DNA of 64,000 bases. Origin: Fragosphaeria purpurea. Lineage: Eukaryota > Ascomycota > Sordariomycetes > Ophiostomatales > Ophiostomataceae. Made by a program: the position numbers and the translations under genes. The first letter of the stretch is position 1. The number at the start of each line of letters is the position of its first letter. Below, piece by piece: positions 46,364 through 58,700 of this stretch. The notes under the pieces are model-generated. The model had not been told where the DNA came from. It was given only the letters and a program-made list of their open reading frames with translations, and ran no database searches. The DNA lies in contig PCDL01000012.1 of NCBI GenBank assembly GCA_002778095.1, positions 1,922,001 through 1,986,000 of the forward strand, read 5' to 3'.

Positions 46364-47256
46364 GTTTCGCGTCTCCTTCCTGCGAGCGATTGATTTTTTT
46401 CTTTTAGAAAAGAAAACTCGAAAGACTCGTCGCCTGGATTGACAAGCCGTCCGAGCTCGAGGCAGTCAGGGCTGAAAGGCGGCCGCTTTCATCGTATGAA
46501 AAGACGCTGCTCTTGTGTTTTACATACGATAAAATAACTGCATTGGCCGCCTTTAAACATACTCTCATCTCACATCATCGCCGTCGCCTTTCAGTGCCGT
46601 CTCATACATCGCGGGCTCTGGAGCTTGGCCGCGGCTGTTGCCAATCAGTCAGGATGGTCACGTGCTTCTACACACGAAATGTATCCCCGATGGCGGGGTT
46701 CTGCCCACGCGAGAAAGAAGAACGGGGGGCCCTCGTCAGGTGGCGGGCGGGCGTGGCAGCCTAGGCCGGCACCTTTTTTTCCTTTGCATCATCGTTTGGC
46801 GGCTTCTGCTTCGGTTACTTTCGAAACCTTTTGCACGCACTTCCAACGAACGGCCTTTCAGCCACAGCCCCCCCAGCGACCTGCTCAGCGACGTTTATTA
46901 CGCCCCGTCATTCTATCGCGTTTCTTTTCATTTTCGAGCTTTTTCGTCTTCGTCTGCCTCTTTGATCGTCTTGATCGCGGAGGGCGGAATTTTCGCCGAT
47001 TCAAATACATCGCCCGAGACGACGAGCGAAACTCGCGACGACCTATCGCGTGCGCGTCGAGATCGCAACCGCCGTACGGGGAACCTCGAACGTGTGTGGA
47101 TCCGGGATTGTCTCTCCTCCCATCCGCCGTCTCCCGACGCAGGCGAGCTTGTTCGTCTGGGACACAAAGACACAGCGGCCGCGATCACCGCGCAGCCCTT
47201 TTGATCCTCACCGACTGCCATTTCCACTGAACGAACGACACAGACCGACCGCAACG
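46364..47256. promoter_or_regulatory. Divergent promoter region of Ten1 and Snf7
   Basis: These 893 bases lie between the ATG of Ten1 (minus) and that of Snf7 (plus). They must contain both promoters and leaders. No individual factor site could be fixed with confidence. Confidence 0.5.
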
Positions 47257-48066
47257 ATGTCCAACGTCTGGGGCTGGTTCGGCGGCGGGGCCGCGCAGAA
47301 GCGGAAAGACACGCCCAAGAACGCCATCCTCGGGCTGCGGGCGCAGCTCGAGATGCTGCAGAAGCGCGAGGAGCACCTGCAGAAGCAAATCGACCAGCAG
47401 GACGCCATAGCGCGGAAGAACGTGGCGACCAACAAGAATGGTGGGTGGAAGGGACGGAAAAAGAGACACACAGAGAGAGAGAGAGAGAGAAATGCTAACA
47501 CACCCAGCCGCCAAGGCTGCGCTGCGGCGCAAGAAGACGCACGAGCACAGCCTCGAGCAGACACAGGCGCAGATCGGCACGCTCGAGCAGCAGGTCAACG
47601 CGATCGAGTCGGCCAACATCAACCGCGAGACGCTCGCGGCCATGGAGCGGGCGGCGACGGCGATGAAGCAGATCCACGGCGGGCTGACGCCCGAAAAGGT
47701 CGACGAGACGATGGAGCGGATCCAGGAGCAGAACCAGCTCAGCGAGGAGATCGTGACGGCGATCACGAGCAGCACGGTGGGCGAGGCGCTCGACGACGAG
47801 GAGCTCGACGAGGAGCTGGAGAAGCTGCAGCAGGAGCAGCTCGACGAGAAGATGCTGGACACGGGCACGGTGCCCGTGTCGGACGCCGTGCACCGGCTGC
47901 CGGCGGCGGCCAACGGCGAGAGTGCGTGCTTGTCCCCTTGTTTTTATTTTATTTTATTTTATTTGATAAAATTTATCGCTAACACGCTACAGTCAAAACA
48001 ACAGCAGAAGCAGAAGACGAGGAGGAGGCAGAGCTGCGGAAGCTGCAGGCCGAGATGGCCATGTAA
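47257..48066 (+). CDS. snf7: Snf7/Vps32, ESCRT-III core subunit, three exons
   Basis: Exons 47257-47440, 47508-47921 and 47993-48066 encode 223 residues, the usual size of Snf7. The introns are 67 and 71 nt with GCTAAC branch points. The N-terminus, MSNVWGWFGGG, matches the membrane-inserting amphipathic start of Snf7 proteins. Helices 1 and 2 follow: a basic NAILGLRAQLEMLQKREEHLQ, then AALRRKKTHEHSLEQTQAQI. The acidic autoinhibitory part (DDEELDEELEKLQQEQLDEK) comes later, and the C-terminus EAELRKLQAEMAM resembles a MIM-type Vps4-binding end. Snf7 polymerises on endosomal membranes to drive cargo sorting into multivesicular bodies, and in fungi also serves alkaline pH signalling through Rim20/PalA. 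Intron 1 carries a GA repeat. Confidence 0.95.
47471..47490 (+). repeat. (GA)n repeat in Snf7 intron 1
   Basis: About ten GA units end nine bases before the branch point of the intron. Confidence 0.85.
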
Positions 48067-51000
48067 GGCCGGGGGCCGGGGGGACGAGTGGCAAGGGAGA
48101 GGGCTGTTGGCCAGCAGCGAGGCGCCGAGAGAGAACCGAACCAAATCCAACGCAAACCAATGCCCCAACCACGAACCGACTCCGGGATGGGGGGACGACG
48201 AGCGACAAAAAAAAAACGAACCCGATCGATGGCGATCCGCGCTTCTGGACAACGAAGATGGAGAGCGCATGCATACGGGGGGGAGTGAATGCATGCGTTC
48301 GCGACGGGACAACGAAAGGACAACGATGCCGTTATTCATCACTGCGGATCATGCAGCACAGCGGGCTCTTTGTGCGTTGCTCTCGTACATCTTGGAAGTG
48401 CACCTGGGCAGGGCACATGTGCGAAGGGATGGGTGACGGGCGGCCTTTGACTGGTTGTATGTCTCTTCTGTCGCGCCGACGACACGGCGAGTCTTCTACG
48501 CCTCCTACGCATTTGATCGGGTTAGGTCGGTTTTCTTCTGGCGGTTTTTTTCTCATCTGTTGTCCCTTCCTACTCTTCTTCTTTCTGTCTCCGTTTGCGT
48601 TCTGTTCTCTTTTTGCTTGCTTTCTTGTATTTGCTCGCTGCGTACAGCAAGAGCACAGGTCGTCTTTGCTTTTTACCCTGGCGTTGGCGTCCTGTAGGGC
48701 TGCATGTCTGTTTAACAAGCTTTTTTTCTTTTTTTTTTCTCGTTTCTCGTTTCTACTCCTATTGTCTATTTCTATTTTCATTTACCCCCCTTCCTATATT
48801 CCTCCTGTTTCACTGCCTTCTCTTTCGCTGTCGAGCGGCAGCCGCCTCGTTCTCGAAGCCTTTTTTGGACAACTCCCGTATAAGATCAATAGAGAGGACA
48901 CCACATTCATGCAATGCTGTCTGCCGGACCATATCGCGATGCTGTCGGACCAAGGCTGTGTACCGCGTCCATGTAGAGCCATGATCCGTGCTACATACAT
49001 GCGTATATAATCACACGTAGGTCGACATAAGAAGGCCGGGATGGAGCACGGCGTGCTGACTCCTCTTACAATGTCCTCGAGCATCAACGTACTTCGTACC
49101 GTATTCAAAGTAGACCGTATTTGCCATTACCGACGGGACCTTCGTTCTGCCTTGGAGATAAGACACTCGGTATATCCACACCGTTCACCGTCTTTTTTCT
49201 AGTTACAACGCTCCCCTGGCCGCCTCTCCACCGGCGTGGAATTCTGGCAGGTCCCATGGAAACATCGTCACACCGCTTCTGGGTCTTTTATAGCAGATGA
49301 CTGGCCCCGTTATTTATGTACGGATATCCCTCTTTTTACTGGGCCTGAGAATAAATGGCTGGGTTTTGGGACACTGGGACACTGGGAAAGTATGTACGGA
49401 CAGAAGACACGATGACAAGTACAATCCACCACAATCAAAAAGACGAGAGAAGAAGATAACAGAGCCGGCATGGAACAAAATCCGTTGCCGTTTCTGTCTG
49501 GTCGATTTCTCTCTCTCACCTTGGGTGCCGATGAAAGCCCATTCATTGTCTCTCCGAAACCAGCCCCAGCCCCAGCCCAGCCTCGCCCCGACCGGATGGA
49601 GCCTGACGTCGCCGAAGCAACTCCCAACAGAAATGAAAAAACCCCCATTTTTTGCCTTGCCCCCTGTTCAGTTGACAACCTTATTCCGGCCAAGCCCGCT
49701 CCACCTGAGCTCCAGCAGCCAGGCCCAAAGAGACAAGGCCTGGTGGGATGTCATTTGCCAAGGCTGCGGAAGCGGTAAATGGGGTGATGGGGCTTTTTGA
49801 TTTTTTGATTTTGATTTTTCACTTTTATTTTATTTTATTTTACTTTATTTTTTCTTTATTTTTTCTTTCTTTTCTTCTCTGTCGATCTTCCGTATCTCAC
49901 AACCACGAGATGTCTTTTGCGTCTGCTCGTCGGTCTTGTTGGTCTGCCGACCACAACCAAGCGGCAATGGACGACGTCGACTGGTTGCAGCTTGCAGGCA
50001 AGCCGTTCATAGGACGTCTTGTCTACGGAGCAAATGACGACCCAGAATCTCATTTTTGCGCATCCCGTTTTCGTTCATCGGCTCGTCCTTGTCCTTGTCC
50101 TTCGTCCTTGATATCACAACAGCTTTTGCCGTGGCATCTCTGCGTATCGTCGCCGCGTGATTGAACAATTCCTGCGAGTGCACTTTTTTTTCATTTTCTT
50201 TTCTTTCTTTTTTCTCTTTCGTCAATTCTTTCGTCAATTCTTTTCTCGCATTCTTGGCTGCCGCCTCTGCCGCCCTTCTCCCTTGATGATGGCGTGGCCA
50301 CCGTGGGCCGACAAAGACGAAAATCTCTCATTTTTCTCGGTCCCCCCCTCTGCTTGCTGGTTGGGCTTCATTTTTCATCGCCCTCGTTTTGCAGCCCGAC
50401 GTTGCTCCCCTCGGATCCCAATCACATCTGAGGCGGGCTTTTCACGGGACAGGCTGGGACAGGCGCCACGTAGCCACAGGCCATATCCACCCATCCAGGG
50501 AAGGGACCATGCACGTCGGCAGGAGTCCTCGACTGAAGAATGGCAGTCACGACAGACAAATGGCAGTCACGACAGGAGTCTCGTCCCCGACGGAATCTGC
50601 TTTGTAATCGTCTCTCATTGTACAATTTATTAACGATATTTTTTTTTTCTCTCATCAACTTCCCCACATATCACCACCCCCAGTCATGTCACCAATGTGT
50701 GCCACGCAACCACTTTCGCTCCGTTGCGTCTTCAACCAACCACCCACACTGGCGACCCCCATGTTTCTGCAACGGATATCTGCCTATAGCATGGCGTGTT
50801 ATTGCGCGAGGAGAGGATGTCCCAAAGAAAGCGCCGCTTTTGTTTCGGCTGTCAACGAAACAGAAGCCCAAGTTTTACCAATTCAGGAACAAGCTGATTT
50901 TTTTCTTCTTTTTTCTGTTCTTTTTTTCCTTTTCTCTGTTTCCACACAAATTGTACTTGTTCCTTCATATCACTCCACTGTCTCACTCCACTGCCATTTC

Positions 51001-52785
51001 GTTTATGGGGCCCATTTGTTTCCCTTGCCCCGGCCGCTCTCTCGCCGGCCGTCGTCTGCATGACCCTTTTTTGTTTCCCGCCCCAGGCCACTCTCTCCTC
51101 TGCCGGTAATAGAAAAAGAACCAACAGAGTACGAAGCACTTGAAAAGGAAGACGGTTGAGCTATACCCCCCCTGCCCTCCGAGGTATAGGGTCCAGAAGG
51201 GTTCTGCAACGGCAAAAAAGTCGGTCAACCTGATCAGGGGGCTTCTGTTCTTTTTTTTTCACCCCTTCAAAGTATTGGTGTGCTTTTCCTTTTCTCCCGT
51301 TTCGTGTTGCCTCTTCGCCGTTTTTGTCCATACAGGCACATTGCATCGTGCGTACGCCGTGCCCCCCAACAGTCGTATACCTGCGGGCCACGCCGTATAT
51401 GGCCAGCTGCATGGCGTTGGGCATCCATCCTTTTACTTCCCCCTTTTGGTTTTGTCTGTTATCCCTTTTGGATGTCCTGTATGTTCCTTCGTCTTGATAC
51501 CGGTCCACTCGGTGCTTCCTCGCTACGGGTCCGTCGTCCCCTGCTGATCCCGTGGCGGGAGTACAGAGTACGAGTACACGGTATTACTGGTGCTCATCGC
51601 TCCGTACTCATATACATTGCTGTCTAGCTTCGGCTCTTGTCTCTACTCCGTATACATATCCCCCCATTCCACGATTTTACCATATCGTCGACGACGTGGT
51701 TGGGCGCGCACTGCACCCAATGATCGACGGGCACGATCGTCATCTCCAGTTTTGGTCACTTGAGCGTCAAGCCCTGTGTCTTCTCTAGCTCGTCCCAAAA
51801 AGAGGGTGTCTGTCGTTGCGTGGGGTTTGTCTGTCGACGCTGATGCCAGTGTGCCTGACCTTGGGTTGTCTTCTTGTCTGTCTGTGTTCGGTAAAAAGGA
51901 CCCGCCTCCGTCCTTTGCCAGCAAAAACCACCAACCACAACGAAACGGAAACAGCTCGTCTGCAAAGCTCCGTCAGATGCCGATGGCCTGAAAGCGGATA
52001 AGAGTAGCAGTTGAATGCAGAGTGGAGAAAACAAAAAGAAAGCTGTCTATGGAGCATTAACACGTCGTATGCTGGGGCCGACAGCTCACAAAGGACTCTT
52101 TTTCTTTCCACCCCCTTGTCTCTTATTGCTCACAAAACAATTTTTTTTTCTGTGTTCTGTTTTTTTATTGATTCCGTCCTTTTGATTTTTTTTTCCAGAC
52201 CCAGCGTCAAAATTGCAATTTTTGATTTCTTTTACTCATTGCATCTGCTTTTCCTTTTTCCTTTCACGAGTGAATGTCGTGCAAGGAGACGAAAAGAAAA
52301 CCGACCTCTGAGAAACGTCCATCCCGTTTGAATTGATTTTGCCCAAGTCGTTTATTTGGTTTGTTTGAGCGGACGCTTATTTGATTTGTTTACGGTTGCT
52401 TTGTTTTGTTTCTTTCATGATCTCATCTTGCATTGCATCGACATCTCACGACCTTTTGTGTGGACGGAAACCTTTGTTCACCCTCCAACCAGCATCTCTT
52501 TTGTGTCTCGCCATCCCCAATCAACTCTTGTGAGCTTCCCCAAATTGCAGCTTTACAGCTTTTCGTTGCATATCTCGTATCCACTTTTTATATCTTTTTT
52601 CTTTTTGCTCTCGGATTCTCGTCACGAACAGATCAATACCCCCAGTACCAGAACCGCTTCCCAGTGAGAAGCCAGCATCGTTTATATATCAACAAAAAAA
52701 CACAAAAAAAAACCTTACCCATCTTCTTCCCCCTTTTTTCTCTTCTTTTTTTTTCTTTTTTGAAAATTCATAGTTTTCAAACACC
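48067..52785. other. 4.7 kb intergenic region and long leader
   Basis: No gene was supported. GTAC-rich patches lie near 49085-49120 and 51555-51650. From about 52100 to 52785 the plus strand is strongly T/C-rich, as in the other leaders here, with several short upstream frames. Confidence 0.55.
52681..52690 (+). promoter_or_regulatory. TATA-like sequence upstream of the giant gene
   Basis: TTTATATATC lies about 100 bases before the ATG at 52786. It may be a core promoter element or simply part of an AT-rich leader. Confidence 0.3.
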
Positions 52786-55700
52786 ATGGAGCGTTCTTTA
52801 GGCGGCGACATCGCCGTCAGCGAGGAGCGGATATTTGACCCGGCCAAGGTGCAGGTGGCTCAATACGACGCACCCGCTGTGGCCGACTTTTCTCAGGTCC
52901 AATTCCTCGAGCTGGCCGACTCGAGTGACGAAGATGAGGACGAAGACGACGACGACGGCGACGGCGAGGACGAGGACGAGAACGAAGAGGACAGCGCAGA
53001 CTACGAGGGCCGCGGCGCACGCCCTGGAAACGGGACGCTGGCTGGAAATGCCGGCGGCGACGACGGCAACGGCAAGGCATCGGGAAAGCGGAAGAGCAAG
53101 GGCCGGAAAAAGACGGCCAACGACCACGACGACAGCGGTGAGGTTTTCTGGTATGCGTATTTTGTATTTATCAACCCGTTTAACTAACACCACTGCCCAG
53201 ACAACGACGACAACGACAACGACGCAGAACGGAAAAAGGACCAGGACCCCAAGACGGCAGCAAAGAACAAGAAAAAGGAACGCAAAGCAAAACAGAAAGC
53301 CGCCAAGGCGGCCAAAGCCGGTGGTGGCGGCGGCGGTGCCGTGGCTAGCCCGCCGGATTCGCCGAGCAAGGACAAGGCCGTTCTGTCCGGCGGCGACAGC
53401 GCCAACGGCAACGGCAACGGACACGGCAACGGCAGCAAAAAGAACGGCAAGAACGCAAAGAAGAACAAGAAGAAGAATAACAGCAAGGCCGACAGCCCCG
53501 ACACGAAAGACGGCAAAAATGACAAAGCAAAGAACGGCACGAACGGCAAGACGCCCGATCCCGAGGCGAAGCCAGACGTTGCCGAAGACGCAGCCCCCAA
53601 GGACGCGCCCGACACAAAGGACGTGGCTGTAACGCAGCCTGCGTCCGCCACTGAACAATCGCCTTCAGAGCCTGCTGCCGACGCGCCCGCACCAGAGCCC
53701 GAGACCAGCGCAGCCGCGCCAGCAGAAGAGGCCGCGTCTGCCGACGTGAAGCCAGATGAGACTGCCGCGGAGACCGCTCCCACGGTTGCTACCGAAGCCG
53801 CCCCGGAGGCCGTTGAAGCGACGGTGGAAGCGCCGGCGGACCCCCCAGAAGCCCCAGAAGAGGCTGCTCCTGAGCCGCCAAAGCCGGCGGATGACGCTGC
53901 TCCAGCGGAAACCGCTGCACCCCCACCTGCGGCCGTGGACGAAGCCCCGGCAGAGGCTGCCGAGGTCACGCCGCAAGAAACTGCACCGGCTGACGAGGCA
54001 CCTGCCCCCGAAGAAGGCAAATCGGTGGACCCCGCTGACGATGCCGTTCCTAGTGTGGTGGAGCCAAAGGCGGACGAGCCAGCGGATGACGCTGCTGCTC
54101 CTGCCCCTGCCGAAGACAAGGCCGAGGCCGAGGCCGTGGCTGAGGACCCTGGAGTGACTGCTGATGCCGCCGACGCGGCGGCGGACGCGGCCAGCAGCCC
54201 CGAAGCCCAGCCCGAGGAGGCGTCTGCTGCGGATGCCGGCCTTCCTGCGGCCGAGCCCGCGGTCGCGGATGCGGCTGAGGCGACGACGGTCGACGCCGAA
54301 AAGGTGCCCTCCAAACCGCCCTCTCCCATAAAACGTGTTCGCTTTGCTGACATTGACGAGGAGACGCCTGAGCCGGCGACCCCGGAAAAGGAGGTGGCCG
54401 TGGCTGCGGTGGCTGAGGATAAACCCGTGGAACCTGCCGCAGATGCGGCGGTGGACGATCCTGCTGCGGACGCTGCGGTGGAGGCATCCCCTGCTGTTGC
54501 CGCCGCGGAAGAGCCTGCCGCGGAAGCACCCCCTGAGGAGGCGCCTGTTGATGTGGCCGTTGAGGCTCCTGCACCAGAAGCGGACGCATCTCCAGCGGAA
54601 CCGGAAGCACTTGCTGAGCCACCTGCCGAGGCAGCGGTGGAAGAGGCCCAGGAGGCCGACCCCACGGAGAGCTCGGCTGAGACAGCTGAAGCGGGGCCCG
54701 CAGAACCAGCGCCGACTGTCGATGCTTCCGTCGCGCCGGAAGAGAAGGCAGACAATGCGACTCCGGAGGCTGCGCAGGCTGATGCAGCCCCTGCCGAGGA
54801 ACAGAACGCAGTCGAGGAACCTACCGAGGCTGAGACCGCCGAAACCGCAGACGAGGCGGCAGCCCCCGCGCCCGAGAGTGCTGCCGACAGCGCTGGCACC
54901 GATGTGGCTCCACCTGCTGACGAAGCCGGAACGGTCGAAGAGACGGGTGACGAGAAGGCCGCTGAGGCGACGGCCGCAGAGACAAAAGCGGACACGGCGG
55001 CGGCGGATGAATCCACAGCACCCGAAGCCGACAAAACGGCGGACGAAGTGCCTGCTGAGCCGCAAACCGACAGCGCCGTGGTTCCCGACGCCACGGTCCC
55101 CGAAACTGTTCCCGAAACGGTTTCCGAACACGAAACCACCCCCGATTCCGCTGCCGAAAGCAGCACGGAAGCACCGGCTGAAGCCGCAGCTGAGAAGCCT
55201 GCTGACGACGTTGCCGATGCGTCTGCAGAAGCTCCTGCTGACTCTGCGCCCGAGGATGGCGCCACGACTGACGACGTGGCCGCGATCGAATCTGCGTCCG
55301 CGGTACCTGCCGACACCGAAGAGACAGAAACGCCCGCACCAGCGGCCGAAGCAAAGGTCGATGCACCGTCGGCGGAAGAGACGCTAGGGGACGAAAAGGC
55401 TGCGCCAGAGCCGTCTGACGCCAACGAAGTCGAAGCGTCTGCCGAAGCCACTCCTGCCGCAGAGGCCACCAAAACAGAGGAGGCTGCGGCTGCGCCGCCT
55501 GACGCTGGAGAGGAAAGCCAGGATGTGCCTGGTGGAGACACGCACGAGGAGCTCAAGGCCACCACTGACGAAGTCTCTGCTTCCCCACAGACTGAGGAGC
55601 CCGCATCAGCCGAGGAAGTGTCGGAGAAGCCCGAGACAATCGAGGCACCTGCCGAACCAGAGGAGCGTACGGAGGCTGCAGAGCCGTCCGAAGCAGCCGC

Positions 55701-58700
55701 TCCAACCGAAGCAGCTGCCGCAGAAGATGCGGAGGAGGCACCTGAAGCAGATCAAGCGGGGGCTCCTGAGATTTCTGATGCAGATGCGCCGGCAGAAAAA
55801 GACGCGCCGGCAGAAGCCCCATCCGAAACAGCCAAAGAAGACGAGCCGAAAAACGAACCAAAAGACGAGCCGGCTGAAGCAGTAGCAGAAGCTGACAAGG
55901 GCGATCTTGCTGCGGAGCCCGAGGCTTCGGAGACCGATGCTGTCCCGGCACCTGCTGAACCTGTGGCCGCCGACAAAGATGTGTCGGGCGAGGCGGAAGC
56001 GGCTGCGGAAGCCGCAGCTGACGCAGATGAATCTGCCACAGCCGATAAGCCGGAAGTTGACGATTCGAACACGACAAAGGACGTTGCCGCCACAAAAGAC
56101 GCCCCAGCCGAGCCGGAGACTGCAGAGGAGGCCGCGCCGGAAGCTTCCACAGAAGAGGTTACGGAACCAGAGACAAAGACTGAAGTGCCTGCTGAGGACG
56201 TTTCCGGTGCTTCCGAAGCGCAGCGGGAAGAAAAGGTCGAGGAGAAGGTGGACCCATCCACCGAAGATGCTGTCTCCGTTGACGCCAAGACGGAAACGGT
56301 TGCTGAAACACCATCAGCTTCTGAAGCTGCCGTCGATGCTCCTGCTGACTCTCCCACTGATGCTTCTGCTGATGCTCCTGCCGATGCTCCTGTCGATGCT
56401 CCTGTCGATGCTCCTGTCGATGCTCCTGTCGATGCTCCTGTCGATGCTCCTGTCGATGCTCCTGTCGACGCTTCTTCCGCGGATGCAGAAGAAACCTCTT
56501 CCGACGCAACCGCTGCCGCACCTGCTCTTGAGACCGAGGCTACCAAGGAAGAGGAAGTACCGGCTGCAGAGGGCGTTACGCCTGCTGAGCCAGAGGCGAA
56601 GACTGTAGACGCACCAGCTGCTGCTGCTCCTGCAGAAGAGACAGCGACTAAGGAGCCCGAACCTACGAACAATGCCCCAGAAGCCGAGTTGGCACCCGAC
56701 GAGCCAAAGGAGCCTGAGCCAAAGGAACCTGAGCCTACCCCCGTTGAAGCAACGGAGGCGGACTCCGAGAAAGCCGCTGACGCCGAGGCCAACGAACCGG
56801 TGGCCAACCTAGACAGCGAGAGCAAAGACGTGCCGGAAGAAGAAGCTGCTGAAAAGGAGGCACCTGCGGCAGAAAGCGACGCTGCCGTGGAAGTAGCTCC
56901 CACAGTGGAGCCTGCGGCCGAGGAACAAGCTGAAGAGACCGGCGTCAACGACAAGGGTACAACCAACGAGGAAGCAGCTGCTCCTATTGTTACGAAGGAA
57001 GCGGAGAGTGCGCAGGACGAAACCGCCACGCCTGCACCCGAGGGCGAGGCCGTAGAGCCGGCTGAGGTGGCCGAAGCGGCTGCAGAGCCGGTCACCGAAG
57101 ACACCGCCGGCGAGGCCGGCGAGACAGCAGCAGAGGAGACCGCCACCGAGGAGGCTGAGCCAACGACGGAAGAGACGCACGTTGAAGAAGCCCAAGACGT
57201 GGCCGCCGAGGACGGCGCAAAAATTGAGAATGATGCCGTGGAGGAGGCGCCGGCCGAAGCCGCCCCTGCGGAAGCCGCTCCGGCCGAGATTGCTCCTCCC
57301 GATCAAGCTGCTTCCGACGGGGCAGCGGTGGCTGCCACGGCAATCGCTGCCGTAACTGCTGCTGCAGTTGTTGCTGAAGTCGCTGCGCCGGTTTCTGAGG
57401 AAAAACCTGAGGAGGGAGACAAGGCGATTGCCGACGAGGCTGGCGGCGAAAACGCTGCGGACGCGGAAGAGCAGCCCGCCGAGGAGGCGGTACCCGCAGA
57501 AGCACCACAGACAACCACGGTAGCGCCTGTTGAGGCTGCTGCCGAAGTATCCGCTGAGGAACCCGTGGACGTGCCCGCGGTTGCGCCAGCCGAGGCACCA
57601 GTGGAAGCTACCCGCGAAGTGCCAAAAGAAGAGGAACTGGCAGCGGCAAAGGACGAAGCGGTGCCCGAAGCGAGCGCATCCAACAAAGAAGAACAAGCGG
57701 CCACCGATCCGGCCAAGGCCGACGAAGAGGCGAAGGACACCGTCGGTCCGATTCCGGTTCCGACCAAAGCGCCGAGCGTAGACGGTCATGACAGGGCGGC
57801 ATCCGAGAGACGAAAGAGGCGGAGCTCTAAAGGTGAGGTATCCCCCACGTCCGCAGATTCTGAACCCCTTGAAGGCGAAGGAGGGCCGGAGGAGGAGGGG
57901 GAGGAGGAGGAACGGGCGGTGGAAGACACCGCAATGGGGGTGGATGATAAAGGGAAGGACGTTGATAGCGCTTCACATCCCGTTGCCCCAGTTGTCGATG
58001 AGCCGGAGAAAGACAGTGTGGAATGGAAGGCTGCGGACGACGAGGGTGACGCACAGGAGGCTTCTTCCGCAGAAGCAGAGCCTCAACCGCAGCCGGCGGC
58101 GGAAGCTGAGGGTGCTACGGATGCAGCAGCAAGTGACGTGGCTGCGGCGGCCGTTTTGGCAACAGACGCGCTTTCTTCCGCCACAAACGAGGACGAAGCA
58201 CCTCTACAAGTCGAGGAGGAAGTGCCATCAACCGCGCCTGTGGACGCCGAAGACGAGACGGACGCACAGCATGAAGACAGCAACGACGCCGACGGCACGC
58301 CAGGTTTGGTAGAAGCCGCCGAAGAGCTGCCTGCGGCTGCTGCCGACGCGCAGCCCATACCCCTTGACACGGAGACGACAGTCGTCGAGCCGGCGTCTCA
58401 GCTAGAGGAAGCGACGGACGCCGAAAATGAAACCGTGCCAGACGCAGCACCAGCGGCGGCAGAACATGAGGAACAGCCACCGCAAGCAGAGGCAACGCCC
58501 GGCAGCGAAAACAACGACGACCCTGTTGCGCGTGAAGAAGCAGCAGCTGCTGCCACAGTGGCTCCCGATTCGCCGCAATTGTTGCCCCAAAGCGACGATG
58601 CGATCGTCGACGAGGTGGCGTTGGACGCAGCCGAGCCGGAGCCCGAGCAGAGCAGCGGCTCAACACAGGAGGTCGTTGCCGCTGAAGACAAGATCGCCGT

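Noticed and set aside
53184..55565. Long Ser/Ala-rich open frames on the minus strand opposite the giant exon (also 53665-55131, 55752-57146, 58398-59621, 61293-62030)
   Set aside because: They are mirror frames of GCN, GAN and CCN codons on the plus strand, which cannot give stops in some antisense phases. They have no leaders, shift between phases, and the plus frame is unbroken for 10.8 kb.
57826..57862. AAAGGTGAGG ... GCAG as a possible intron in the giant exon
   Set aside because: Fewer than 40 bases lie between donor and acceptor, too short for a fungal intron, and the frame is open through it.
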